Source: Agrypnia vestita
Taxonomy: Eukaryota > Arthropoda > Insecta > Trichoptera > Phryganeidae
Assembly: GCA_016648135.1 (NCBI GenBank)
Contig: JADDOH010023059.1
Span: forward strand, 1 to 64,000
Direction: 5' to 3'
DNA length: 64,000 bases
In this document: one piece after another, positions 49,276 through 58,939 of the stretch
How positions within the stretch are numbered: the stretch's first letter is position 1
How the letters are laid out: every line of letters starts with the position of its first letter
Program-made: the position numbers and the translations under genes
Notes under the pieces: model-generated
The model's input: only the letters and a program-made list of their open reading frames with translations
Told to the model about the DNA's origin: nothing
Database searches by the model: none

Positions 49276-49829
49276 TTATAGGCTTATAGGCAGAATATCC
49301 CAGAAAACTATACACAGAAGGGTATTACATAGATTTTTAATAGTGTCGGCCACATCCTTTTCATTGATATATTGAACATCAATAGATTGTGCACCGATCG
49401 GAGAACATTTTTTAGCAATATTAACATTGAGAAACGGAGGTTTATTACTATAGACTGTTTTAAAATGACCTGCAAACGCCTCGGCAATATCTGCACCCCG
49501 TACCATTTTTTCACCCCAAGTCTTGGAATTAATATTGCCACCATCCGCTTTTTGGGATTTTATATAGGCCCAAAACTATTAAGATCTTGAAGAATATTGA
49601 AGAATAAGGGTTGAAATGTAGTTACCCAATTCTGTGTACCCGTCGAGGCGTCTACTACAGACATACTTAACCTGCGGCCCGAAACACATTTAATATCAGG
49701 AACGTGATTCAAAAAACTGGTATTGTAAGTTTTAAATATCTTGAAATACGCACGAACAAAAAGATAAGCTCCTATCATTTTAAAACCGACGATTTCTATG
49801 GTTTAAGAACGAATTTGTTTCAACCATTG

Positions 49830-49990
49830 ATAGTTTCAACCCAGAGTATAAGTTTTGTGATTGTCATGTAATTTTTTACCCATTTTTTGTGATTCTCGTA
49901 TTCCACATTCACCATTATTGTCAGTAAAATCTCGTTTTCCAGTGTGTCAAATGCTTTTTTTTGAAATCTATAAATATTATTCCTGCTTTT
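49830..49990 (-). pseudogene. Small reverse-transcriptase fragment of another LINE
   Basis: The minus-strand frame includes K-K-A-F-D-T-L-E-N-E-I-L-L and later K-W-V-K-N-Y-M, matching the RT motif around A-F-D-T-x-x-H-x-I-L-L and W-F-x-S-Y-L. It is too short to place in a clade. It may belong to the LINE to its left or to a separate insertion. Confidence 0.5.
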
Positions 49991-50095
49991 TTTTTCGTTC
50001 AAATAATTCACACAATATTTTGAGTATATCCAAATCTTTGTACAAATCGATATTGTATTTTTAATACATCGTGTCTTTACGGTTTCCCGCCACAA

Positions 50096-50368
50096 TGTGG
50101 TCTATGCAACTCTGAACGTTTTTTCTTTTTTAATTTCGTCCCCTGTTACGTCTGTAATAAGGTGTTAGAATGCATACTCATAGATCATATTTTCGTATGC
50201 GTTTATTTATCTATTACTTTTGTTAAGACGCTATACAAAAATAAACGATGGACGTTAGTTTTGAATTTTAATTTTTTCATTATTCTATTTTGAGTATATA
50301 GATATAATGAAAATAAATTTCATGTAGGAAGATAAGCAATAAGTATTATTATCATTCTGTTATAGTTA

Positions 50369-50408
<40 letters not shown>

Positions 50409-50725
50409 TTTATTGATTAATCAAGAGGCGGCGCCCTAATCCTGAATCGATGAATACTGTTTTTCCCCGTACCTACGATTTTTTTTCGTCATATCAGTAT
50501 AATGTTGCGGTCCGCGTAACTTAGCGAACATATGTATGTCGCCCGAAGAAAAAAAGGTTGAGTACCGCTGGTCTACAAGCATCTACAAGTCGACAGCGAG
50601 AGACGAGAGTGAAATAAACGGAGATGTTTTGTCTTGCTCTTTTTTTGACGTTTTTGCCGTTTTTTTGACGTTTCATGTTTGATAGGTTTAAACTTAAAAC
50701 ATCGAAATTGGCGGCAATACAATTA
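50096..50725. other. AT-rich spacer with a simple repeat and a solitary hAT-type end
   Basis: No gene. It contains a poly(A)-(TA)n tract at about 50368-50412 and, at 50557-50571, ggttgagtaccgctg. The latter is the inverse of the CAGCGGTACTCAACC end of many hAT elements; its partner end was not found. Confidence 0.45.
50368..50412. repeat. Simple repeat: poly(A) followed by (TA)n
   Basis: Nineteen or so As run into about ten TA units, a typical microsatellite grown from a retroelement tail. Confidence 0.9.
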
Positions 50726-50892
50726 GTCTAGGAGCTGACCGTCGTCAACCCCACACAGTGGGTCGAAACCGTAATTTGAGGGACTTAGGGACCAACTTTC
50801 TTTTTTTACTTTTTTCTGATAGAGCTCATTAACCTTATCAATAGTAGTCTTATGAAACTTTTTCCTAAACTTTATAGTTTGGGCAAAACAAA

Positions 50893-52050
50893 AAGTTTTG
50901 TATTTTTTGTATGGAGCGGTTCAAATAAAATTAAATTTCTGCTAAGTGATGACTGACCCCGCTTTGAAACCTTTTTTTCTCATACCTTGTCTAGTCTACC
51001 ATCGTTTGATGCTACGAACATGTACATAACCTTGCAACTCTACCAAATAAATGGATCGAAAAAATAAAAAAAACGTGTATATTTATAATATTATTTTTTA
51101 TTTTCGTAATGTCTTTTATGTCAAACTAAATATGAAATAGTGAGTAAAAGTACATAATAACTCAAATAATCAACAAAAAAAACAACAAAATTCGACTAAA
51201 AACTAACTAAATGAACACTTAATAATACAACGGCAAACATATTATTTTACAAATTACGATAGTATATGATGTACCAGAGCTAGCAACAGAAACTTGGCCG
51301 GTAGATTCCTGACTATATTATGAGTCTAAAATGTTAAAGCAACCATGGCCTAATATCAATAGTTATGGAGATATGCAATATCAAAGTTTGCATTTTTTTT
51401 CAATATTTCTTACTTATTTTTTTGCAAAAAGTAGACCTATCATTACAGTAACTTATTTCAATTATGAAAAATTCATTCGCTTTAATACAAGTCGAATAAA
51501 ATGATAAAAACCTTGCAAAAATTTAAAAACGAAAACTTTGATATTGCATATCTCCATAACTATTGATATTAGGCCATGGTTGCATGAACATTTTAGACTC
51601 ATAACATAGTCAGGAATCTACCGGCCAAGTTTCTGCTGCTAGCTCTGGTACACCCTGTATATATATCGTAAAACTACTATCTACAAATATAAAAAAATAA
51701 GTTTGCTGTTGTATTATTAAGTGTTCATTTAGTTAATTTTTAGTCTAATTTTGTTGGGTTTTTTGTTGATTATTTGTGTTATAATGTATGTGTACTCACT
51801 ATTTCATATTTAGTTTGACATAAAAGAAATTAAGAAAATAAAAAATAATATTATACATATATACATTTTTTTATTTTTCGATCCATTTATCTGGTAGAGT
51901 TGCAAGTTTATGTACATGTTCCTAGCATCAAACGATGGTAGACTAGACAAGGTATGAGAAAAAAAAGGTTTTAAAGCGGGGTCAGTCACCACTTAGCAGA
52001 AATTTAATTTTATTTGATCCGCTCCAAAAAAAATACAAAATTCTTTTTTT
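50893..52050. repeat. Large inverted repeat with a foldback MITE as its loop
   Basis: The left arm (about 50893-51268) and right arm (about 51663-52050) are inverted copies: agtgatgactgaccccgctt against its complement at 51972-51993, tctagtctaccatcgtttga against 51926-51947, and gaacacttaataatacaacg against 51706-51726. The spacer is the palindromic MITE copy B. The whole is a palindrome within a palindrome. Confidence 0.8.
51269..51662. mobile_element. Foldback MITE, copy B
   Basis: Same family as 18997-19490: gtaccagagctagcaacaga ... cttggcc, then a mirror image ending gctagctctggtacaccctg. The halves here are closer to each other than in copy A. Confidence 0.75.
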
Positions 52051-52488
52051 TTCCAATCCCTCCAAATAACTTGCCGTCAATACCATATTCCCGTAGAATA
52101 CTCCATAGTAACTGATGTGAAACTCTATTATACGCCTTTTACTGAATGTAGAAACGCTGTTAATATTGGCTTAGCAAACTTCCATGACTTTTCGATAGCT
52201 TGCCCTGCATGTTTCCATACCTACAGTGTCTGTCCATACAAAGGACGGAGGCCTGAATTAGGGCCAACATTCACGACTTCAGATGGGTCATCATCATCGT
52301 CATCACGTCGTCTTATGATGTTGCCATCATAATTCTACCTGTCCAATACACTCTTCATTATCTGCAAAAACACTTGTGCCCCTTGGAAGTCTTTCTCTAA
52401 CTTCTACCCAAATTCTTCCCATGCTTGGGCTTTTGCGGCTGCCACTATAGCTTTAGTCCTTTTCTTTTTTCGCAAGTAACCCTCGTAG

Positions 52489-52985
52489 TTACTTGTCGTC
52501 TAGTTTCCAATCCATAGTATGTACGCTAGCTTCTTTTTCTTCACTATTTGCCCTTTGAGTATCCTCGTTCCACCATGAAGTACTTTTCTGGACCTTATTT
52601 GAACCTACTCGTTTGGTACCCCATGTTATTCCTAACGCCTCAATAACCGAGTCTCGGAAGCATTTCAACTCACTTTCCACATTCTCCGAAGTCATGGGAA
52701 TCCTCTCCAAAACAGCTTCCACCTTCTCAGCAAACGCCTTACGGGTTTTGTTTTCTGCCAATTTTTGGTAGCTAATTTTTCTCATGATCTGGTTTTTAGG
52801 TTTTTACCCATGTAGGTTACGAATTTTAACATTCGCTTAGTTTTTCCATCTAATGTCGCACGTGACCATAAAGTGATACGTAGCTAGCTCTGAGTCTCGT
52901 TTAGTTCTAGCATTTGTCACTTTACGTCTTACTCCTTCTGATACTACAACGAAGTCGATTTCACGAATATTTGTGTACTTCTTTA
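52489..52985 (-). pseudogene. LINE fragment: end of endonuclease and linker before RT
   Basis: The minus-strand text encodes R-E-I-D-F-V-V-V-S, V-T-N-A-R-T and a histidine-containing block like the S-D-H-H-L-V end of an APE endonuclease. A damaged stretch follows, then 52785-52489 with L-A-E-N-K-T-R, a helical charged region and W-W-N-E-D-T, as found before the RT of LINEs. Several stops separate the two parts. Confidence 0.5.
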
Positions 52986-53839
52986 TGCGGAAAGAACGTA
53001 TTTATAATAGACAAAAAAGAATCACTTGTTCGCTAATTTAAACGATCTAGAAGATATAGACGATGCTGGAAAAACGAATTTCTTCGAGAAATTCACCAAT
53101 GAATTGTATGGAATCAAAGGTTATGCTAATGTTGACTAGAGCAGGTTTCAATTATTTAGTATAAATGTATGTTAGCTGTGTGAGATCCGTTAAATGATTA
53201 CCAGCATGTGCATTTATAGTTTGTTCCAGTATCAAGTCTACTGGAGACCTCAAAATTAGGATGTCTTTTCACTAAATTCCTTAACCATCTTGCCAATTTT
53301 TTAGCACGCGAAGCATTCATTCAATTTGGCAATAACTTAACCACACTATTTGAAAATCTCAAAAATAATCAAGCAGCAAAATAACTTCAGCGGCGTGTGC
53401 ACGCAAACGTTAACCAGCGACTAAACATTGAGCGTGGTAAACAAGTCAGGTAAACAGTTGTCTCTCTCTTTTACAAAAATATCCCATTGTTTTACACAAC
53501 GTTTTCTTGAACCCGACCCAATAGAATAAAGAGTAGTAGAAGAAGAAGACAACAGTCCTCTCTCACCCATCGAGCTAAGTGTTCGCAATGTTGCAGAATC
53601 TCACATTTGAAATAAAATTATACACCTATGTGATTCTAATATTTGCTCTGTTGGCACATTCTATGTTCTATGTATTACTATTTATATTATTATTATTTAA
53701 ATTCATTTTATTTTGAAATATAATTCATTATAAATATTATATTACCGAAAACTGCTACAAAAATGTCCTATTGTTTTACACAACGATTTCTTGAACTTAG
53801 TACAGAGTGATATAAAACTTGATACTACATCCGATATAA

Positions 53840-54250
53840 AACTTGGCCGACTAGGAAATGCTCCAAGCTGAGGGCAGGCAGCCACATATTTTTATGATAT
53901 GAATTATTAGGACTATCGAATGGCGTTAATTTTATACTAGTACTCGACGTAATTTTGACTACTTTTCACCACTCTAAAATCTGGCCGATTCTAGAAAGTG
54001 CCAGGGTAGAAGGTGGCAACCTTGTTTTTTCTTGTCGTACTTGATGGAGTGCATCGAATGAGCCGGGTCTCAACTTGGTACTCGATGACGTAATTTTTAC
54101 CTAAAATAGGTGTCATTAATTATCGATTAGGTACATAAAATGCTCCAGGATGATCCCAGGCAACTTTGTTTTTTTTAATACCTATCCTACAGGGCACCAC
54201 AACATATAAAGTCCCATGCTGGTACTCGATGACGTAGGGTTGACGACGGT
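53840..54250. repeat. Three diverged tandem repeats, about 125-150 bp each
   Basis: Each unit has the same order of words: a gattagg-like start, aaatgctcca or aagtgccagg, a purine-rich block before ggcaacc or ggcaac, a T-rich run, and an end like ggtactcgatgacgta. The ends lie at about 53935, 54078 and 54219. Divergence is high. They lie subterminally in the element 50726-54265. Confidence 0.6.
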
Positions 54251-54473
54251 CAGCTTCTAGACTAAATGTTATACATAGCTGTCAAGATTGGAATAAAGAT
54301 TTGACATCTCAATATTGCTATTTTCAATAAGTGCCTTTAAAAACATTGCATTTTTAATGGGTTAAAATAATATAAAACGATTTTTCTATACATACTGTAT
54401 AATAAAATTGCATTGGCGGGAGTACTGTGTACGTGCCAGCTTAAGATAACAAACTTGTATCTGCTTGGTTCTA

Positions 54474-54581
54474 AAGAATAAGTTTCCAAATCTTGAGTCC
54501 GATCGTTCGAATCGGACAAACGGTGTAGATTTGTATAGAGAACAGACACACAGACATTGAGTTTTATAGGTGTAGATGGAG
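54474..54581 (-). mobile_element. Helitron 5'-end fragment
   Basis: The minus strand starts TCTACACCTATAAAACTCAA and continues with the TCTGTGTGTCTG run and one monomer of the family at 56587-58045. The 3' end is missing. Confidence 0.5.
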
Positions 54582-55362
54582 CTAAGGTCAATAATCGTTG
54601 CTTTTGATATTTTTCTTATGTTTGGGATTTTTATACAGTCATATATGTATAGGCTAACCATAATTATGAAGCTCAGAACCATTATACGCACCAAATTTTT
54701 GTTTTTGAAATCAATTTGGACATAAAGTCAAATGTTTTCAAGCATTACTGCGTGAAATGTAAATGTGGCTTCTTTGGCTGCAAACATTTAATCATCTTGA
54801 ATGGAATCATCATTTTAAAAAATAAGTTTTAATAGGTGAAGAGCTTGCGGTACCGTTAACACTAACTTTCTGTTTCATATACTTCATAAATATGATCCTT
54901 AATGTCTGTTCGCCCACCGTTTTTCATAATTTCATGTGAAATTATGAAAAACGTTGCTATTCTCAGTTTTGTTATAAATGGGAAGTATTTGTTGCAGTTA
55001 ATTTTAATAATAAATTTGCAATATCTTTTTGGCATTTTAAATACACTTTTAAAAGGGTTAGATTGACACCTGAACTAAATTAGGTATATAAATTATTACA
55101 TCACTCCACTGAAACATAATTACACTACAAATGATTCTATTCTATGAAATAAATCGGGTTCTAATAAAATATCTGTGATAAAATATTACATACTACCGGC
55201 TGCAAAATTTGTCAACGTATTTTGATATTTTTGGTGTGTAATTTATATAAAAATAAAAGCTTTTATTTTAATGTTCAATATGCTTATTTGACCAGCAAAA
55301 ACAATCGCCTGGTGATGGTTATGAGTCTCATCCCGGGGGACCACCAAGTTAATACTGATCCT
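54582..55362. other. AT-rich DNA, nothing recognised
   Basis: No frame with a motif. A short inverted pair around 54920-54950 (tttcataatttcatg / tgaaattatgaaa) is the only structure. Confidence 0.4.
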
Positions 55363-55735
55363 AGCATAAGCGCTTAACTTAGTTTGAATATTATTATGTA
55401 CCTATGATATCTCAATTTTTTTGTGAATATCTTTGTTACCTCTAATGAAAAAGTTTTCTTTCTTTAATAAATAACTTTAATAAATATGTAATCATAGCAT
55501 AAGCGCTTAGCTTAGTTTGAATATTATTATGCACCTATCAAATCTCAATTTCTTTATAAATATCATTGTTACCTCTATTGAAAAAGTTTTCTTTCTTTAA
55601 TAAATAACTAAAAATTCTAAAGACAATTTTAAATTTAGTAAAATATGAAGTATATTAAGATGTATTATAAATAACTAAAAATTCAAGACAATTTTTATTT
55701 TAGTAAAATATGAAGTATATTAGGATGTATTATTG
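55363..55735. repeat. Two adjacent tandem duplications
   Basis: Unit A (from agcataagcgcttaacttag, 55363) recurs at 55496, period 133. It includes gttacctctaatgaaaaagt and tttctttctttaataaataa. Unit B (ataactaaaaattc ... tagtaaaatatgaagtatat ... gatgtatta) recurs with a period of about 64 from 55607. Neither unit is coding. Confidence 0.8.
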
Positions 55736-56586
55736 TTGAAAAAATATCCAATTAATTTATGATAAACATCATAGTTTTAAAAAAATTACAAAATGCAAAA
55801 ATAATGTAAAATATTTTATTTTTATATACATAGTGGATTGCAATGATAAATCTTGTAGACATGATGCTGGTTTTATTTGAAAAAAAAAGACTAGGTATTT
55901 TATTTTATCACTTACTCCTTTATTTAATAAAACAATACAAATCGTTTCATGTTAAGTACATTATAATACATGTGCTTATAAAAATATTACAAACATTTGT
56001 TATATAAATAAATTATACATAATTTCTTATACATTATATTACAAAAAATTATAAAACTAGTATTTATTTACTGATTTTGAAAAGTATATTTTAACTGTAT
56101 TTTGGTCAAAGTGCCCTGAAGGCCCGAAGTGGACTTTCGTGCAATACGAGTTTGCCTAATTGGGCAATTTAAATGTTACTTACTTCATAAAATATTTTAT
56201 GAAAACGGACTGCTCCGCTCTACGCTTTCTAGGTCATTACCTTTTTAACGTCACGGGTAACTTCTTTTATTTTTTTGTTCTATATATTACATTTTATTTT
56301 ATTATTCCATCAACAATTTCAAAAATGTATCGTAAATAATTTAATAATTTTTTTTTTGGTTCCAAAGACCCTTTCTCAACATTTTCAGTACAAAATAGAC
56401 TAGGAAACCAAAACCAATAATTTACAGAAGAATTTAAAGTAATAAAATAATCATTAATTTTAGAAATAAATGATATGCAAATAGGTTGTCTCAATTAATA
56501 TTTTATTTTTGAACATAATATAGCTTTACAATGATATTACACTACATCATGTAAATAACACCCTTAAAAACGTTTTTTATCATGTA
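55736..56586. other. Very AT-rich DNA, nothing recognised
   Basis: Short frames only. No motif, inverted repeat or mobile element end was seen. Confidence 0.4.
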
Positions 56587-57214
56587 CTAGCTGGTCGTAC
56601 CCGGCGTCACATGGGTTAAGGATTAAGTAAAAAATAAGTTTGTGAGGGAAACAAAGGTTCCATTGTTTTGCAAAGTCTCTAAAAAAACAATGTTTCCATT
56701 TAATCTAGGGTGGCATGGATGGGATGTCCAGGAGGGAAATGTAGATTATATTTACTGCCAGATCCTAGATAATATATATGTGAAATTGATAGAACAGTAC
56801 ATATTTGCATTAAAATTATATCAGGGGGAGGAAAAGGTGTAAAGGAGGAGAGTGGAAATGTCGCCTATGTTACCCGCCGGGTCTTAAAGAATAAGTATAC
56901 AAAATTTGGATCAGATCGGTCGAACAGTACAGATTTGCATGACAATACATCAGGGGAGAGGGAGGGAAGAAATGTTCATCATTATTGTTGTCCTGGTCCT
57001 AAAGAATAAGTATGCAAAATTTGATTAAGATTGGTCAAACGGTACAGATTTGCATGGAAAACATATGAGTGTGGGGGGAGGAGGGAAATGTCACCTGTGT
57101 TACCCGCAGTGTCCTAAAGAAGAAGTATGCAAAATTTGTATCAGATTGGATAAACGGTGTAGATTTGTATAGAGAACAGACAGACAGAGAGATATTGAGT
57201 TTTATAGGTATAAA
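56587..57214 (-). mobile_element. Non-autonomous Helitron with internal tandem monomers, copy 1
   Basis: Read on the minus strand it runs from about TATACCTATAAAACTCAATA through a TCTGTCTGTC run to a 3' end gtacgaccagCTAG next to T. Inside are three monomers of about 115 bp, each with a copy of cctaaagaataagtatgcaa (or a close variant) and cggtacagatttgcat. There is no Rep/helicase. The 5' TC is mutated. Confidence 0.65.
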
Positions 57215-57486
57215 TAGTGTGTGTTACTTTTAAGTTCAACAGCTGTTGTACAAAGAACACTAATTATTATTGGTATTAATTAGAGAACCGAATTTAAATC
57301 GGAAAAAACAGATACATTAGTTAAACAGAAACTTCAGAAATAAAACTTCTAGCCGTACGACGAATTACAGCTAGAATTTTAAATCAACTTTTTCTTAAGA
57401 TAAGGATTATTTAATTAATATTTTTTCCCAGAATCTTTACTAATGCACAGCTTTTTTGCTTGTACGCGCTGCACGCCACTGATTGA

Positions 57487-58045
57487 TAGCCGTTCATACC
57501 CGGCGATGCTCGGGTTAAGGAATAAGTTTGTGGGACACACACAAAGGTTTCATTGTTTCGCAGTCTCTAATTAAAAAAAAGGATACATTTAATCTAGGCT
57601 GGGATAGATGGGATGTCCAGGAAGGAATTGTGACCCATGTGTTCCGCTGTGACCTAAAGAATAAGAATGCAAAATTTGGATCAAATCGGCAAGCACTGTA
57701 GATTTGTACGAAAAATATATCAAGTGTGGGGTGGGCTAAGAAGGGGGGGGGTAAAAGTGGTCTTTATTACCCGCCGGGTCTTGAAAAATAAGTATGCAAA
57801 ATCTTGGAGGGAAATGTCGCCTATGTTACCCGCCAGGTCCTAAAAAATAAGTTTCCAAATTTCGAGTCCGATCAGTCGAACCATACAGATTTTCATTGAA
57901 AATATATCAAGGGGAGGGGAAGGGATAGAATGAGAGGGGGGAAATGTCCTAAAGCATAAATGTCTAAAATTTGAGTCGAATCGGACAAACGGTGTAGATT
58001 TGTATAGAGAACAGACAGACAGACATTGAGTTTAATAGGTATAGA
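57487..58045 (-). mobile_element. Non-autonomous Helitron with internal tandem monomers, copy 2
   Basis: The minus strand starts TCTATACCTATTAAACTCAA and ends in a cgggtatgaacggct block corresponding to the 3' end of copy 1. It carries monomers of the same kind, partly scrambled, with G-rich spacers on the plus strand. It has the same orientation as copy 1, 270 bp away. Confidence 0.6.
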
Positions 58046-58194
58046 TATAGCAATACGATTGGCTGCACTTTCCCATCGGTTCAAACGTTTTATTTTAGCA
58101 AAGGCGACCAAATGTTTTCAAAAAAGTTGAATTTGAAAATTTTTATATCTAAATATTTATCAATATTGATAGGGTAGGTACCTGCGCCTTTTTT

Positions 58195-58450
58195 TCCCAA
58201 ATAATTTGTGCAAATTCGAATGCAAAGTTGTGTCAAAAAGAACTTTAGGAGATTTATGATTTTGGACAATCGAAAATTTACATTTTTATTTATGTAAATT
58301 AATAATTAGTATATGAAAACAAATTAGGTATACAAAAACATCCTTGTTATCGGATGCAACGTTGTGCCAAAATTTCAAAGTAATCGGTGAAGAACTTTCA
58401 GAGATTATCGATTTTGTACAAACGAACATCTACATTTTTATTTATATAGA
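58195..58450 (-). mobile_element. Helitron 5'-end fragment of another family
   Basis: The minus strand begins TCTATATAAATAAAAATGTA and then gatgttcgtttgt, a typical Helitron start. Two imperfect monomers follow (gagattatcgattttg at 58400 and gagatttatgattttgg at 58250). The 3' end is not seen. Confidence 0.5.
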
Positions 58451-58939
58451 TATGCATATATTCCCAGCAAAATTGATTTATAAGTGCAACATAAATGGTC
58501 TTAACAATTGTTGATATTGGTGTGTGCGGAAATTTTTGCATTAAAGGGACATTGCCATTGAGATTTTCAATAATTTTGACATTCCAATGACTATTTTTAA
58601 TGTCAGCAATGGCCTGAGTGTGGTTGATCGACAAAAAAAGGATTGCTTAAATTGTTATTCATAAGGAGAAACACACAAAGACAACTAGAAAATTTGTTTT
58701 TATTTTAATTTAACCAACTGAAGGGCAAAAAAATGTATATGAATATATATATATATATACACGAGGGCTGTTTGATAAGTCAGTGACTTTTTCAATTTCC
58801 CGCGCAGTGACATTAAATGAAACACTGCTGCCGTCAACCGCCATCTATCAATAGAATACTGTTAAATTTTGAGCAGGCTGTCATTTAGTTTGTGTTTGAC
58901 AACCATTGAAAGCGGATGGCCTCGTGAATTTTCACAAAA

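Larger units (their letters stand above)
48293..49319. mobile_element. Penelope-derived insertion, about 1.03 kb, with 13-bp target duplication
   Basis: gggtattacatag occurs at both edges (48280-48292 and 49320-49332), and removal of the insert rejoins the LINE frame. The ends are inverted repeats: ctgtgtatagttttctagga at 48324 and its inverse at 49298-49317. The left part holds a hammerhead core and, on the minus strand, a GIY-YIG nuclease piece. The right part holds, on the plus strand, the RT-nuclease linker. The element is therefore two opposed halves of a Penelope-like element, not a simple copy. Confidence 0.75.
46849..49850 (-). mobile_element. Broken LINE (jockey/CR1-like), interrupted by a Penelope-derived insertion
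   Basis: On the minus strand pieces of one ORF2 occur in order. 49276-49530 (A-D-I-A-E-A-F-A-G-H-F) precedes the RT. 47699-48300 is the RT, with I-H-K-S-G, N-Y-R-P-V, E-Q-H-G-F, K-T-F-D-T-V-N-H and S-G-V-P-Q-G-S. The catalytic F-A-D-D is encoded at 47655-47666. 46849-47487 is the C-terminal region (D-L-G-V, L-E-S-G, K-F-L-R-Y). Frameshifts separate the parts. The insertion at 48293-49319 splits the text after the codons for L-C-N-T. It is a dead copy, and a different family from the LINE at position 1. Confidence 0.8.
50726..54265. mobile_element. Composite DNA element, about 3.5 kb, with inverted ends
   Basis: The left end reads tagtctaggagctgaccgtc then gtcaaccc. The right end is its inverse, gggttgacgacggtcagctt then ctagacta, giving 28-bp terminal repeats with one mismatch. 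Between them lie a large nested palindrome, a LINE fragment and three diverged tandem repeats near the right end. No transposase was recognised. The target duplication is unclear; both ends abut tt. Confidence 0.5.

Noticed and set aside
55363..55735. CRISPR-like array
   Set aside because: The repeats are long tandem duplications in a eukaryotic, AT-rich context without regular short spacers.
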